A stretch of 64,000 nt of DNA from CAYFIW01 sp964500645 (GCA_964500645.1 CAZCOH010000004.1:15164-79163), one strand, 5' to 3'. Counted from the stretch's first letter, positions 17,897-27,034 are shown. Notes: generated by a model not told the origin, from the letters alone. Translations and numbers: made by a program.

Positions 17897-19099
17897 ATGG
17901 CGCTAGATTTTGACAAACTCAGATCAACAGTTTTACCTGAGGATATAGATATGCCAATGGCCTTGAAAGAGGACGTTGAGTATGTGTTTTCAGTGACTAA
18001 TACAGATCCAGATGCAATGGAAATTAAAGGCTTTGCAGAAGCCACTGCAAGGGTTTTAGAGCGAGACGGCAGAGAATTAGGTACCTATCCTCCTCCAATG
18101 GGTCACGAGGGATTAAGACAATTTATTTGCGACCAACTCAAATCTAACCGAGGTTTGAATGTCTCTCTGGATAATGTGTTCCTCACTAGTGGAGCAGGTG
18201 GTGCTTGCCAAACCATACTAGATGCTTTTGTGGCACCTGGTGACGTAGTAATGATGGATGAATATTGCTACCACGGAAGCTTGAACATGTTTATCAAAAA
18301 AGGGGCTAGGTTAATTCATGTTGAGATGGATAATAATGGCATGTTACCTGAGGCTCTCGAACGTGAAATAAAAAAACTTTTGTCAGATGAAGGTGTTCAT
18401 CCGAAAATGATATACACGATTCCCGTCTACCATAATCCGACGGGAGCTACTTTGAGCCTGGAGCGCCGGAATAAGTTAGTGGAGATTTCTAATCGTTACC
18501 AGATTCCTATAGTTGAAAATGAATCTTACGCTGACTTTAGAATAGATGGTCCATCACTGCCCCCATCAATGATGTCCCTGGATTCTCAAGAAGGAGTTAT
18601 GTACATATCATCCTTTACTAAGCTAATGGGATGCGGCTTAAGGCTAGGATTTGGAGTCTTCCCGGAAAATGCTCGGGAGTCCCTACAAAAAGTTGGGTTT
18701 GGTGTGAGTCCCAGTCACCTGACCTCAATGGCGGTCCATGAATACCTTAAAGATAATCGTGAGGATTACATATCAGGTGTTGCAGAATCTCTTCGGGGTA
18801 AACGAGATACATTACTAAGGTCGTTGGGAGAGTATTTCCCTCCAAGTTGCAGCTGGACTGAGCCAGAGGGTGGGATGATGGTTTGGGTTGAGCTACCCGA
18901 AGGCTGTGATACTTGGAAGGCGCTCGATAAGGCTGTTGAAAGAGGTGTTAAATATAATCCAGGACCAGTTTTTAGAGCGGACCGAAAGGGGATGAATAGG
19001 CTTAGGCTCACTTATAGTCAAAATACTTCAGAGGAAATAGAGAAAGGAATATCTATTTTAGCTGATGTTTTCGAGAAGGAAGGATTTTTTAATACATAA
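17897..19099 (+). CDS. PLP-dependent class I/II aminotransferase (2-aminoadipate / MocR-ARO8 type)
   Basis: 400 residues. IPVYHNPTGATLS (Asn of the NPTG motif), ENESYADF with the PLP-pyridine Asp, and the Schiff-base Lys in SSFTKLMGCGLRLGF are present, and RLTYS near the C-terminus supplies the carboxylate-binding Arg. The sequence resembles fold-type I enzymes of the ARO8/LysN group, without a GntR domain. It probably transaminates an amino acid with a 2-oxo acid. Its gene ends 2 nt before gatC. Confidence 0.87.
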   Translation: MALDFDKLRSTVLPEDIDMPMALKEDVEYVFSVTNTDPDAMEIKGFAEATARVLERDGRELGTYPPPMGHEGLRQFICDQLKSNRGLNVSLDNVFLTSGAGGACQTILDAFVAPGDVVMMDEYCYHGSLNMFIKKGARLIHVEMDNNGMLPEALEREIKKLLSDEGVHPKMIYTIPVYHNPTGATLSLERRNKLVEISNRYQIPIVENESYADFRIDGPSLPPSMMSLDSQEGVMYISSFTKLMGCGLRLGFGVFPENARESLQKVGFGVSPSHLTSMAVHEYLKDNREDYISGVAESLRGKRDTLLRSLGEYFPPSCSWTEPEGGMMVWVELPEGCDTWKALDKAVERGVKYNPGPVFRADRKGMNRLRLTYSQNTSEEIEKGISILADVFEKEGFFNT

Positions 19100-19101
19100 A
19101 C

Positions 19102-19401
19102 ATGTCTGCTAAACATAAAATTACAATAGATGAAGTCAGGCATCTGGCCCTTCTTACCAGGATCAATATGACTGAAGATGAAATAGAGGTCATGAGGGGT
19201 CAAATGTCGGATATATTAGACAGCATTGAAGTACTCAATCAAGTTGATACTGAGGGAGTTGAACCAACTGCTCACTCGACTGGTGTTGATTCGGTCCTTA
19301 GAGAGGACGAATCTTTACCATCTATCCCAATTGAAGACGCCTTGTTGAATGCACCTAATGTTCATGATGACTTCATACGCGTACGCGCAGTTTTCGAATA
19401 A
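19102..19401 (+). CDS. gatC: Asp-tRNA(Asn)/Glu-tRNA(Gln) amidotransferase subunit C
   Basis: 99 residues, the usual GatC length. EVRHLALLTRINMTEDEIE and LNQVDTEGVEPTAHSTG are diagnostic, with the C-terminal DDFIRVRAVFE. GatC stabilises the GatAB complex that amidates mischarged Asp-tRNA(Asn) or Glu-tRNA(Gln). No ribosome site is visible; a TAATAC box lies exactly 6 nt before the ATG, suggesting either leaderless initiation or coupling to the preceding aminotransferase. gatA follows; gatB is not in the window. Confidence 0.92.
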   Translation: MSAKHKITIDEVRHLALLTRINMTEDEIEVMRGQMSDILDSIEVLNQVDTEGVEPTAHSTGVDSVLREDESLPSIPIEDALLNAPNVHDDFIRVRAVFE

Positions 19402-19418
19402 AAGTCGGGACAATTAAA

Positions 19419-20885
19419 ATGACAACTTCTATAGAGTTAAAAGGCCTTGATTTAAGTACGGCTCGGAAATTACTAGACGATAGAGATATATCCTCGGTGG
19501 AGCTTACAAAATCATATCTAGATCGGATTGAAAATGTGGACCCTTCTGTTAGCTCGTTTGTAACGGTTACGGAGGAAATTGCATTAGCACAGGCAGCTAG
19601 GGCAGATGAGCGCTTAGCTTCAGGAGACTCAGGGATTTTGACTGGTATACCTATGCAGTTAAAGGACAATTTGTGTACTAAAAATATACCAACTACCTGT
19701 TCTTCCAAGATGCTCGAAAACTTTATTCCTCCATATGATTCGCATGTGACTGAACGTCTAATTGAATCGGGAACTGTTTTACTAGGTAAGGGTAATCTCG
19801 ATGAATTTGCTATGGGTTCTTCTACTGAGAATTCCGCTGTTAAGGTCACCAGAAACCCCTGGGATCTGAAAAGAGTGCCAGGTGGCAGTAGTGGAGGTCC
19901 TGCCGCATCTGTTGCTGCATCTGAGTGTTTGTTTTCGATTGGATCGGATACTGGTGGAAGTATTAGGCAGCCGGCTTCATTTTGCGGCGTGGTTGGAATG
20001 AAACCGACTTATGGGTTGGTGAGCCGATATGGATTGGTGGCTTTTGCAAGTTCCCTTGATCAAATAGGTCCATTGACTACTAATGTATTTGATAACGCAA
20101 CCGTGTTATCCCATATAGCAGGATATGATCGGAGGGATTCTACTTCGCTAAACATTTCTATTCCTAAGTATACTGATTTTTTGGATGGTGATATAAAGGG
20201 TTTGCGAATAGGTGTACCTAAGGAATATTTTGCTAAGGGAATTCAGCCTGATGTTGAAGAGTCGGTAAGAAGAGCTATTTCTGTTCTAGAGTCCCTAGGG
20301 GCGATTGTTGTGGAGACCAGTCTTCCTCATTCTGCTTATGCTCTCGCAGTTTATTACATCATTGCACCATCAGAGGCTTCGGCAAATCTTTCGAGATACG
20401 ACGGAGTTAAATACGGTCATTCTGATAAAGATTCAGAGACTATGTGGGAAGGATTGGAGAAAACCAGACAAGACGGGTTTGGCTCCGAAGTCAAAAGACG
20501 AATAATGCTTGGGACATATGCATTGTCATCAGGCTACTATGATGCCTTCTATCTGAAGGCCCAAAAAGTTAGGACTTTGATAAGACAGGAATTTAATACA
20601 GCGTTTGAAGACTTTGATGTTTTGGCCATGCCTACTTCGCCCTCAACTGCATTTGAAATAGGGGACAAAGTAGATGATCCTCTACAAATGTACCTGAATG
20701 ATATATTTACGATACCTGCAAATATAGCAGGAATACCAGCTATTTCTGTCCCAGGAGGGTTTGTTAATGACCTTCCAGTAGGCCTTCAATTTATGGCAGG
20801 GGCTCTTAAAGAGAAGAATCTGTTCAGGGTAGCCTATGCTTATGAACAGGCTACGGATTGGCACACTAGGACTCCCTCTTTATAG
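19419..20885 (+). CDS. gatA: Asp-tRNA(Asn)/Glu-tRNA(Gln) amidotransferase subunit A
   Basis: 488 residues. The amidase-signature triad is visible: Lys82 in MQLKDN, the cis-Ser at 157/158 in GGSSGGPAAS, and the nucleophile Ser181 in SDTGGSIRQPAS. These hydrolyse glutamine to supply ammonia for tRNA-dependent amidation. Length and motif spacing fit GatA rather than a generic amidase, and the gatC neighbour confirms this. The existence of a GatCAB pathway implies indirect synthesis of Asn-tRNA or Gln-tRNA in this organism. Confidence 0.95.
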   Translation: MTTSIELKGLDLSTARKLLDDRDISSVELTKSYLDRIENVDPSVSSFVTVTEEIALAQAARADERLASGDSGILTGIPMQLKDNLCTKNIPTTCSSKMLENFIPPYDSHVTERLIESGTVLLGKGNLDEFAMGSSTENSAVKVTRNPWDLKRVPGGSSGGPAASVAASECLFSIGSDTGGSIRQPASFCGVVGMKPTYGLVSRYGLVAFASSLDQIGPLTTNVFDNATVLSHIAGYDRRDSTSLNISIPKYTDFLDGDIKGLRIGVPKEYFAKGIQPDVEESVRRAISVLESLGAIVVETSLPHSAYALAVYYIIAPSEASANLSRYDGVKYGHSDKDSETMWEGLEKTRQDGFGSEVKRRIMLGTYALSSGYYDAFYLKAQKVRTLIRQEFNTAFEDFDVLAMPTSPSTAFEIGDKVDDPLQMYLNDIFTIPANIAGIPAISVPGGFVNDLPVGLQFMAGALKEKNLFRVAYAYEQATDWHTRTPSL

Positions 20886-20895
20886 GAGTTGATAT

Positions 20896-21594
20896 ATGTC
20901 TAACGAATCGGAAGAGATATCAATTGGTATTACTGGTTTAGGGGAGTGGGATCTCCCTAGTGAACAAATAGGTCGCGGACTCGTAATTATTACTAACAGG
21001 GGACAGATACCTACTATCATTCATCATGATCCTCATAAACCGACTCATCGAGGTGTCATATGGGTGGGTGGAGCCTCGGGAGGATTCGATGGTCCATCAA
21101 ACTCAATGTATCGAGTTGTTGGAGATGATTTAGCTCCGGGCATAACCTCTGTGAGAGCAAACTACCGTGAGCCTAATAATTTGATTGAATGCGTAATGGA
21201 TACTCTTGCAGTTGTCTCTTTTCTGGCTGGAACAGGTCATACGGACATTGTTTTGGTTGGTCATTCATTTGGTGGTGCTGTTGTTATTAAGGCAGCCCCA
21301 TTCAGTGAAAATGTTAAAGGGGTTGTAGCTTTATCGAGTCAAACGTATGGAGCTTCTGAGGCCTCGGAAGTTTCCCCTCGTCCGCTATTATTGGTCCATG
21401 GTGAAGCCGACGAAGTTTTATCTTCAGAATCGTCGAAAAGAATCTTTGATTGGGCACAAGAGCCTAAAGAATTAAAGTTATATCCAGGTTTAGGGCATGG
21501 ATTGCGGGAATCACCTGAAGAAGTCCAGGACTTTGTTTCTGAGTGGATTTGTAATCACCTTTACATGCCTGGTGAACGGGATTCAACACCCTGA
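20896..21594 (+). CDS. Alpha/beta hydrolase (dienelactone-hydrolase-like)
   Basis: 232 residues. The nucleophile elbow is VGHSFGG (Ser), VHGEADEV offers the acid, and GLGHGLRE supplies the His near the C-terminus. The fold looks like small serine hydrolases and peptidase S9-type esterases. No signal peptide. It begins 10 nt after gatA with a GGAG site and is probably co-transcribed, though a functional link to GatCA is not apparent. Confidence 0.8.
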   Translation: MSNESEEISIGITGLGEWDLPSEQIGRGLVIITNRGQIPTIIHHDPHKPTHRGVIWVGGASGGFDGPSNSMYRVVGDDLAPGITSVRANYREPNNLIECVMDTLAVVSFLAGTGHTDIVLVGHSFGGAVVIKAAPFSENVKGVVALSSQTYGASEASEVSPRPLLLVHGEADEVLSSESSKRIFDWAQEPKELKLYPGLGHGLRESPEEVQDFVSEWICNHLYMPGERDSTP

Positions 21595-21650
21595 GATACG
21601 CTCACAGTTAACTAGGTAAATTACCAAAATATAAAAGGAGAAATTTGAAA

Positions 21651-22463
21651 ATGGGAGAATTAGATGGAAAAGTTGCCATCGTAACTGGTGCAGGTCGTCT
21701 TAGAGGGATAGGAAGAGCTGCTGCTGTTGCCTTGGCTACCCTGGGTGCGGATGTTGTTGTGACTGGTACAGGAAGAGATCCTTCTTCATTTCCTGACGAC
21801 GAAAAAGCAATAGGTTGGCGCGATGTTGAAAGTGTTGCGGATCAGGTTAGGGAACTTGGGCAAAGAGCATTGACATGCAAGGTTGATGTCTCAGATGCTG
21901 ATGATGTTCAGAATATGGTGGAACAAACTATCAACGAGTTTGGGCGAATCGATATTTTGATCAACAATGCTGCTTATGCGAGAGGAGTTGATAGAGTTCC
22001 AATTTTGGATTTAGATCAAAATGTGTTCCAAAAGGTAATGGACATTAAGGTCACAGGGACATATTTATGCACGAAGGCTTGTATTAGTCATATGATCGAT
22101 CAAGGGGAGGGGGGAAAGATTGTAAACATTTCTTCTTCTGCAGGTAAGAGAGGCTCTGCCAATACACTTGCCTATAACGGAGCAAATTTTGCAATCGTTG
22201 GCATGACTCAGTCGATGGCTCGGGAATTAGGCACGCACAACATAAATGTGAATTGTGTATGCCCTGGGGCGGTAGATACACACCGAATGGATGATCTGGG
22301 TAGAGGGGATACTTGGAATACTATGGCTTCTAATACTCCTATCGGTAGAAATGGAACTGATGAGGAAGTGGGAGATTTTTGTGCATACTTGTGCACCGAA
22401 GCCGCCTCATGGATTCATGGTCAGTCAATAAATCAGAACGGTGGAAGTGTGATGGAGCATTAG
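21651..22463 (+). CDS. SDR family protein with YxxxN active site (paralogue of 43008-43814)
   Basis: 270 residues. It starts GELDGKVAIVTGAGRLRGIGRA, a cofactor motif with two extra residues before GIG, and has ILINNAA and IVNISSS. The catalytic block reads LAYNGANFAIVG: Tyr175 is present but the general-base Lys of YxxxK is Asn179. The same substitution occurs in the paralogue. ATG 21651 is chosen by comparison with that paralogue; an in-frame TTG lies 6 nt upstream and AAGGAG precedes both. It could be an altered-activity dehydrogenase, a hydratase-like SDR or a non-catalytic member. It is the last protein gene before tRNA-Val. Confidence 0.85.
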   Translation: MGELDGKVAIVTGAGRLRGIGRAAAVALATLGADVVVTGTGRDPSSFPDDEKAIGWRDVESVADQVRELGQRALTCKVDVSDADDVQNMVEQTINEFGRIDILINNAAYARGVDRVPILDLDQNVFQKVMDIKVTGTYLCTKACISHMIDQGEGGKIVNISSSAGKRGSANTLAYNGANFAIVGMTQSMARELGTHNINVNCVCPGAVDTHRMDDLGRGDTWNTMASNTPIGRNGTDEEVGDFCAYLCTEAASWIHGQSINQNGGSVMEH

Positions 22464-22535
22464 TAGATGAAGCAAGGGAGGAGTTTCATTCGTTGACCCG
22501 ATCAACAAAAGGTTGCTAAACTCTTCCTTCATCTA

Positions 22536-22612
22536 GGGCGGTTAGCTCAGTGGTTTAGAGCGCTGCGTTGACATCGCAGAGGTCACAAGTTCGACCCTTG
22601 TACCGCCCACCA
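22536..22612 (+). tRNA. tRNA-Val (anticodon GAC)
   Basis: A complete cloverleaf: acceptor GGGCGGT pairs with ACCGCCC, D-arm GCTC..GAGC, anticodon stem CTGCG/CGCAG around loop TTGACAT with anticodon GAC at 22570-22572, and T-arm ACAAG/CTTGT with loop TTCGACC. The sequence continues with ACCA, so discriminator A and the CCA end are encoded at 22609-22612. Confidence 0.95.
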
Positions 22613-22627
22613 CTTCCACGTTGAATT

Positions 22628-22894
22628 TTAGTAGAAAGTTTGTTCCATCACTGGCGTTATGCTGAAATCACCAAGTTTTTTGCACTGGCCAATAGTTTTT
22701 TCTATTTGAGAGTAATCCTCGGCATCCGCCAAAATGAAAAATGTGTGCTCAGTAGGATTCACTTTAAAAAAGTTTATAGAGACTCCATTTTCTTTTGCAA
22801 GAGAAGGTATTTTTTTCCACAAGTCTGCGGATTCTTTGTCCCCCGAGAAACAATTTTCGAAACTATGAATGTGAGTGATGTGATATGTGGCCAT
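22628..22894 (-). CDS. Small ferredoxin-fold protein of unknown function
   Basis: 88 residues. A beta-alpha-beta-beta-alpha-beta pattern (YHITHIHSFE, FFKVNPTEHTFFILADAED, FSITPVME) suggests an ABM/dimeric alpha-beta barrel domain, possibly related to DUF3303. AAGGAG precedes the ATG. Similar small single-domain proteins recur in this island at 27035, 32329 and 34304. No catalytic motif is recognisable. It lies next to tRNA-Val and is transcribed toward it. Confidence 0.65.
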   Translation of the reverse strand: MATYHITHIHSFENCFSGDKESADLWKKIPSLAKENGVSINFFKVNPTEHTFFILADAEDYSQIEKTIGQCKKLGDFSITPVMEQTFY

Positions 22895-23036
22895 TTTCTA
22901 CTCCTTGAATTTGTTCGACAGCAAACTTCGAGCCATATTACTAAATAGCAAAAGGTATTCCCACTTATAGAAAATTAACTAGTTATTAAAGTTTTTATAT
23001 GCCAACATCCATGTGAATACATCTCAGGAGTATGAA

Positions 23037-23534
23037 ATGGATACAGACACTATAGTCGTGGTAGCTCAATTACTTACCGGGCTGGCAACATTAATAGTTG
23101 CTTCAGTATTGATATGGCAGATAGTTATGCAAAGAAAGGCCTTGGAGATGGCCCACAGAGACAATGAACAGAGTCTAGCTTTTTCCAGTCTTGAATTAAC
23201 CGATAAATTGCTAGCTGTTCGAATGGAAAATGATTTTTCCAGAATATGGGCCAAAAGAAACAACTCAGAAAAAGATTTAGATGATGAAGAATTCGAAAAA
23301 TTAAACCATTATTACCTTAGATGGTTCACTGTCATGAATACAGAATGGCAAATGGGTCGTTTAACTGGCGATTCTGATGTGTACTACAAACGTAAATTAT
23401 GGGCAATGCTTAATGCTCGGTGTGGTCAAGAGTTTTATATTAGAGAAGGCAGAGATTTCATTAGATTTGAAGGTCTTAGAAAACTCGCCGATGCTTTGTA
23501 TAGAGAACTGTCAGGTATTTCTATACCAGCGTAA
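23037..23534 (+). CDS. Membrane-anchored MDTD-family protein (paralogue 1 of 4)
   Basis: 165 residues. It begins MDTDTIVVVAQLLTG, then one N-terminal membrane helix (about residues 4-25), then a charged alpha-helical domain with a LRWFTVMNTEWQMGRL stretch and the ending ELSGISIPA. The same architecture, start and ending recur at 30249, 31663 and (shorter) 32754. I chose the ATG at 23037 by comparison with these paralogues and the GGAG site 8 nt before; an earlier in-frame start adds 8 residues. Function unknown; the anchor and size suggest a small inner-membrane sensor or partner protein. Confidence 0.75.
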   Translation: MDTDTIVVVAQLLTGLATLIVASVLIWQIVMQRKALEMAHRDNEQSLAFSSLELTDKLLAVRMENDFSRIWAKRNNSEKDLDDEEFEKLNHYYLRWFTVMNTEWQMGRLTGDSDVYYKRKLWAMLNARCGQEFYIREGRDFIRFEGLRKLADALYRELSGISIPA

Positions 23535-23675
23535 TTCAAAATCTTGAGTTGTGGTGGGCTTCCTGTATAGGCAGGAGCAACTCAGGAAGGCGCTCGCCGC
23601 GCGGACGGTATAAGTAGCATGCTATTATTCCTCCAATATGTAGAATCTAACGAATTATTTGAAGGAGTTTACCAA

Positions 23676-23987
23676 ATGAGAATGTTACTTAAAGCTAGTA
23701 TTCCTACTGAGGCGGGCAATGCCGGTATCCGAGATGGAAGTATGATGGAAAAACTGGGGTCTATCTTAGAAGATGCCAAACCCGAGGCGGTTTATTTCTT
23801 CATAGAAAATGGCAAGAGAACATGTCTCATCATTTTCGACATGAATGAGCAAACTCAAGTCCCAGCTGTTGTAGAACCATGGTTTCTCTCTATGGGAGCT
23901 GATATTACTATGGCACCCGTAATGAATGGCGAAGATTTTGAAAAGGCGGGACCTTCCATCGGGGCAACTTTAGAAAAGTATTCCTAA
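23676..23987 (+). CDS. Conserved small protein of unknown function (MRMLLKASIPTEAGN type)
   Basis: 103 residues. A ferredoxin-like pattern is visible: a LLKASIP strand, an EKLGSILEDAKPEAVYFFIENGKRTCLIIFDM core, and a VEPWFLSMGADITMAPVMNGEDF half. GAAGGAG lies ahead of ATG 23676, so a 19-residue extension upstream is unlikely. I know of similar short proteins in many bacteria but no function. It is one of the ABM-like proteins clustered in this region. Confidence 0.7.
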   Translation: MRMLLKASIPTEAGNAGIRDGSMMEKLGSILEDAKPEAVYFFIENGKRTCLIIFDMNEQTQVPAVVEPWFLSMGADITMAPVMNGEDFEKAGPSIGATLEKYS

Positions 23988-24110
23988 CTGAGCTGATAAT
24001 GCAAAATTTCGTGTGGCGGTGGGCTCACTATATGGGTACGGGCAAAAGAATTTGCTAAACTCTCAGAGGATTCGGGGAAGTTTTGTGACTGGCTTGATAA
24101 CTTCAAATAG

Positions 24111-24361
24111 GCACCCCAGCCCAAGTGAACTTGACGCTCATGGAGTGTTCCTGTCTATTTCTAGACCTCCAAGGGACTGAGATACCCAGATAATGATACC
24201 AGTAGAGGGGGATATAGGTCTCCTCTACTAGGATTCCCACAAACATTTAATACCCCGAGGCCTGGGGTTAAAGAACGGGCACCCCAACCCCAACGCATGT
24301 GTAGCAATATCGAAGGAACTGAGATGCCCAAGATAATGGTAACAGTAGAAGGGGCAATAGG
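24111..24361. repeat. Imperfect direct repeat in a gene-free stretch
   Basis: The stretch 23988-24750 has no convincing gene. Two units can be aligned: a CACCCCA block (24112 and 24280) followed by GGACTGAGATACCCAGATAA at 24174 and its degenerate twin GAACTGAGATGCCCAAGATA at 24316, then AGTAGAGGGG / AGTAGAAGGG and a trailing ATAGG. Unit length is roughly 140-170 bp. This is consistent with an old duplication of a non-coding element. Confidence 0.55.
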
Positions 24362-24750
24362 ACTACTAGATTAACTAACACAAATCCCTGACTGACGACA
24401 GGGGCTAAGATAAAACTAATTGACTTATAGTCGAAAAGTTTTCGACAGTTCCTTTCTTTGAGCCGAATAAACCAAATAAAAGTGAAATAATTCACGTTTC
24501 TTGCGCATTTTATTGGCATAGACCAAGTTGTGACAGGTGCTGGAGACGTGGCACAAAAATTTGCCTCAAAAGTGCCAAGGATTCAATCATAATTTGACAT
24601 GGTGATAATTAGCTAGTTATTCAAAATTTTGTGTGGCTGTGTACTCCCTTGTATAGGTAAGAGAAAGTGGCTAGCTACTCTGAGCACATATTTAGCGGTT
24701 ACAATTATATTGTTGGATATCTAATAATGATCCAAGGATTAACTAGAAAT

Positions 24751-24972
24751 ATGTCTACAGAACCCGTTAGCGAAAAAAGCTTTGTTTCAACTCTTCTTCT
24801 GTGTCTGCTACTTGGAGGTCTTGGGGTTCATAGGTTTTATGTAGGGAAAGTTGGCACGGGCGTTTTAATGTTATTAACCTTAGGTGGACTAGGGATATGG
24901 GCCTTAATAGACCTTATAAGAATAGCCATACAGAAATTCGAAGATGGCGATGGTGCTGTAATCAAAGCCTAG
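24751..24972 (+). CDS. TM2 domain membrane protein
   Basis: 73 residues. KSFVSTLLLCLLLGGLGVHRFYVGK is the first TM helix and the signature GxGxHRFYxG turn of TM2 proteins, and GLGIWALIDLIRIA the second with the conserved D. Function of bacterial TM2 proteins is unclear. The start at 24751 is chosen because the MST...KSF opening matches TM2 proteins. An in-frame extension upstream is possible but has no better ribosome site. Confidence 0.8.
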   Translation: MSTEPVSEKSFVSTLLLCLLLGGLGVHRFYVGKVGTGVLMLLTLGGLGIWALIDLIRIAIQKFEDGDGAVIKA

Positions 24973-25113
24973 TAATACCTTGTGATTCAGGCTACTGAAG
25001 ATACATGACTTTATTTTTTAAAATCTTGCGTGGTAGTGAGAGTGGTGGCTTAGATCACGCGTCCCATAAAACGTGAGCATTTGTTAGATCCTGCCGTCAG
25101 GCAAATTTCCGAT

Positions 25114-25242
25114 TCAGTTAGCAATTACAATAATCATCAAAATGAGTATAAGAATTAATAATTCTATTAATCCTATAATCATCCATTCTTTTCTACCGTC
25201 AGGCACATTTAGATTAATTCCGTGCCATTTAACAACTTTCAT
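25114..25242 (-). CDS. Short single-TM protein of the KWxGI family
   Basis: 42 residues, too short for usual gene calling. It reads MKVVKWHGINLNVPDGRKEW, followed by one strongly hydrophobic helix to the C-terminus (IIGLIELLILILILMIIVIAN). A homologous sequence lies at 42378-42510 with the same KWxGIxxNxP and EW positions, which supports that both are or were real. A TAAAAT box lies exactly 6 nt before this ATG and no ribosome site is seen, so translation may be leaderless; an in-frame ATG at 25248 is the alternative. The stretch 24973-25437 holds nothing else except repeat copy D. Confidence 0.6.
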   Translation of the reverse strand: MKVVKWHGINLNVPDGRKEWMIIGLIELLILILILMIIVIAN

Positions 25243-25437
25243 ATACATATTTTAACCAGTGACTTAGTAGGAGACTATGCGCATCCAATTAAGTAGTCTG
25301 ATAGTTTCCTCGACCCTTAAGATATTAGTTGTTCCTAGTGTTTTGCTCTAAATATAGCTACTTTTTTTGTAGATTAGCTAATTTAATAGTCTTATATTTA
25401 GGTCAAGATGTGACACTCTGCCTAGGAGGACTAAATT

Positions 25438-26067
25438 ATGAATTCAAAAGTTATTGGTATTATGTTGATATTGGGTCCGATTTTAACTATGGGTGTTTGG
25501 ATTTCAGGTTTGGTTCCTGACACAGCAAACATTTCGCCATCCGAGGCTATGACGACAATCTTGGCTGATAAGAATCAAGTTGAAATTGGTTCTATGCTTC
25601 AGATTTTCGGCGTCATACTTATGTTTACCGGACTTTATTTTCTCGCAAGATCATTGAAAAGTGATAATGTCGTAAGCAATCAATTTGCTGAAATAGCAGG
25701 GTTGTTACTTCTACTTGTAGTACCAATATGGGTCGTCTTCATGGGTTCATGGTTATCAGCTATAGAGGCGGCTGAAAAATTCGGAAATGATGTGGGTTCA
25801 GCAATACTAGCATCTTCTACTATGTTTGAAATGGGCGGTATGTTGTTGATAGTTGGAATACTTCTGTTGGGTATATCACTAACTATTCTGAAAAAGTATA
25901 AAGGGATTATTGGGGCTTTATTTATTATTGCATCAGTATGTGCTTTCATCGATATGATTTTTGACGTTGAGGCATTTGCAATTATAGGTTGGCTGGGAAT
26001 GTTTCTGATTACATTGATAGCAGGTATATTGACGACATTACAAAAAGGGAATCAACCTCAATCATAA
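25438..26067 (+). CDS. Six-TM membrane protein, MNSK family (paralogue 1 of 4)
   Basis: 209 residues with about six hydrophobic helices. The opening MNSKVIGIMLILGPILTMG is shared with the proteins at 29324, 33505 and 40208, as are the general helix spacing and a mid-protein SxTMFEMGGMLLIVGILLLG helix. The start follows AGGAGG. The fold is reminiscent of DUF4386-type small membrane proteins but I cannot name the family with confidence. No charged residues inside the helices suggest a transport path. Confidence 0.75.
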   Translation: MNSKVIGIMLILGPILTMGVWISGLVPDTANISPSEAMTTILADKNQVEIGSMLQIFGVILMFTGLYFLARSLKSDNVVSNQFAEIAGLLLLLVVPIWVVFMGSWLSAIEAAEKFGNDVGSAILASSTMFEMGGMLLIVGILLLGISLTILKKYKGIIGALFIIASVCAFIDMIFDVEAFAIIGWLGMFLITLIAGILTTLQKGNQPQS

Positions 26068-26355
26068 ATTATTCATTAAAAGTGATATGAATCTTGGTGT
26101 TGGTTTCCTCGCAGTAACAACTTAACTACCCTTTCAATTGATGGTTGCATTCTAATATTGAATAGCCTTGGCCAGATTGTCGATTAGCCCAGTGGTATAG
26201 ATTCCCCACTCAATACGGGTGACTACTTGCTACTTTTCCGGCTGTAGGTTAGGCAATATGTTGTGCTAATGATCTTCATATGAATAGTTATTGTGTCCGT
26301 GATTGGTTAATCTGAGCTAAATGTAAATGGGACTAGGTATATAGGAGATAATTCT

Positions 26356-26760
26356 ATGTTGTTTAGGTTACTAACAGGAAAAGAAATAGGGCACTTGCAG
26401 ACAGGATTAATTCTTTCGCAGGTCGGTGGCATTATTTTAATTTTTATGGGCTTAATGGTCCTATTGCCATCAAGAATATTTACTTTCGATGACATCGGTG
26501 GTTTTATCTGGATTATTTTGGGGCTAGGCATAATCCGTGTGTTTCTGCCTATTTTGGTTGGCAAAGGTTCGAAAATAGCCTTCTGGATTGTTGTCGCTTT
26601 AAGTGTTTTGAAATTAATAGAATCCTTCTTAGCTACTGTAGGAGACCCCGAAGAAAGTTTGGGATGGTATTGGTATCTTCTTCTGACAGGCGGGATAGAG
26701 GTTGGAGTTCTTATTCATTTACTAAATCCAAAAGCCAGGGCAGAGCTCAGCGATCAATAA
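26356..26760 (+). CDS. Small membrane protein of unknown function (about 4 TM)
   Basis: 134 residues: hydrophobic segments near 18-40, 48-68, 72-92 and 105-122, with a short charged tail ARAELSDQ. The upstream sequence has AGGAG ahead of the ATG. No family is recognised. The 288 bases before it (26068-26355) hold no gene; a TTAGCCCAGTGGTATAGA motif at about 26193-26212 resembles a tRNA D-arm but no cloverleaf follows. Confidence 0.65.
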   Translation: MLFRLLTGKEIGHLQTGLILSQVGGIILIFMGLMVLLPSRIFTFDDIGGFIWIILGLGIIRVFLPILVGKGSKIAFWIVVALSVLKLIESFLATVGDPEESLGWYWYLLLTGGIEVGVLIHLLNPKARAELSDQ

Positions 26761-27034
26761 CCTTCTGGTGCTCCGTTAGCACGGTGAGTTAAAGCACGTA
26801 CTATTTGGTTTAATCGTTAATACTTGTTATTTTCCACCGTCATGCAATGTGTGTGATCTAATCAAGAGGTTTATTGCCTCAAAGTGGTCTCTGCAAAATT
26901 TCTAGAAGATTCAATTAATGAGTACGTTTGAAGGTTGGTAATATGGACGGTCTCTAGCTTTCCGTACGCATACATTTGTATTATAGATGTGTTAACAAAG
27001 CCATGAATTTCAGATTATCATAGGAGATAGGCTG

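Larger units (their letters stand above)
23536..25055. repeat. Degenerate interspersed repeat (copies A-D) in the spaces between small genes
   Basis: Four related segments share the pattern AAAATyTTGnGTGG..GTG.GCT..CTnTATAGGnA: copy A at 23536-23580, B at 24001-24047, C at 24621-24665 and D at about 25017-25055 (more divergent). All lie just after or shortly before small genes. Copy B and C also share a GATAAT run upstream. The segments have diverged strongly and have no open frame. Their origin is unknown; some parts look like decayed tRNA D-arms. Confidence 0.45.

Noticed and set aside
24252..24270. ACCCCGAGGCCTGGGGT-like inverted repeat as a terminator
   Set aside because: The arms have no loop, so a hairpin could not form well, and no gene ends nearby.
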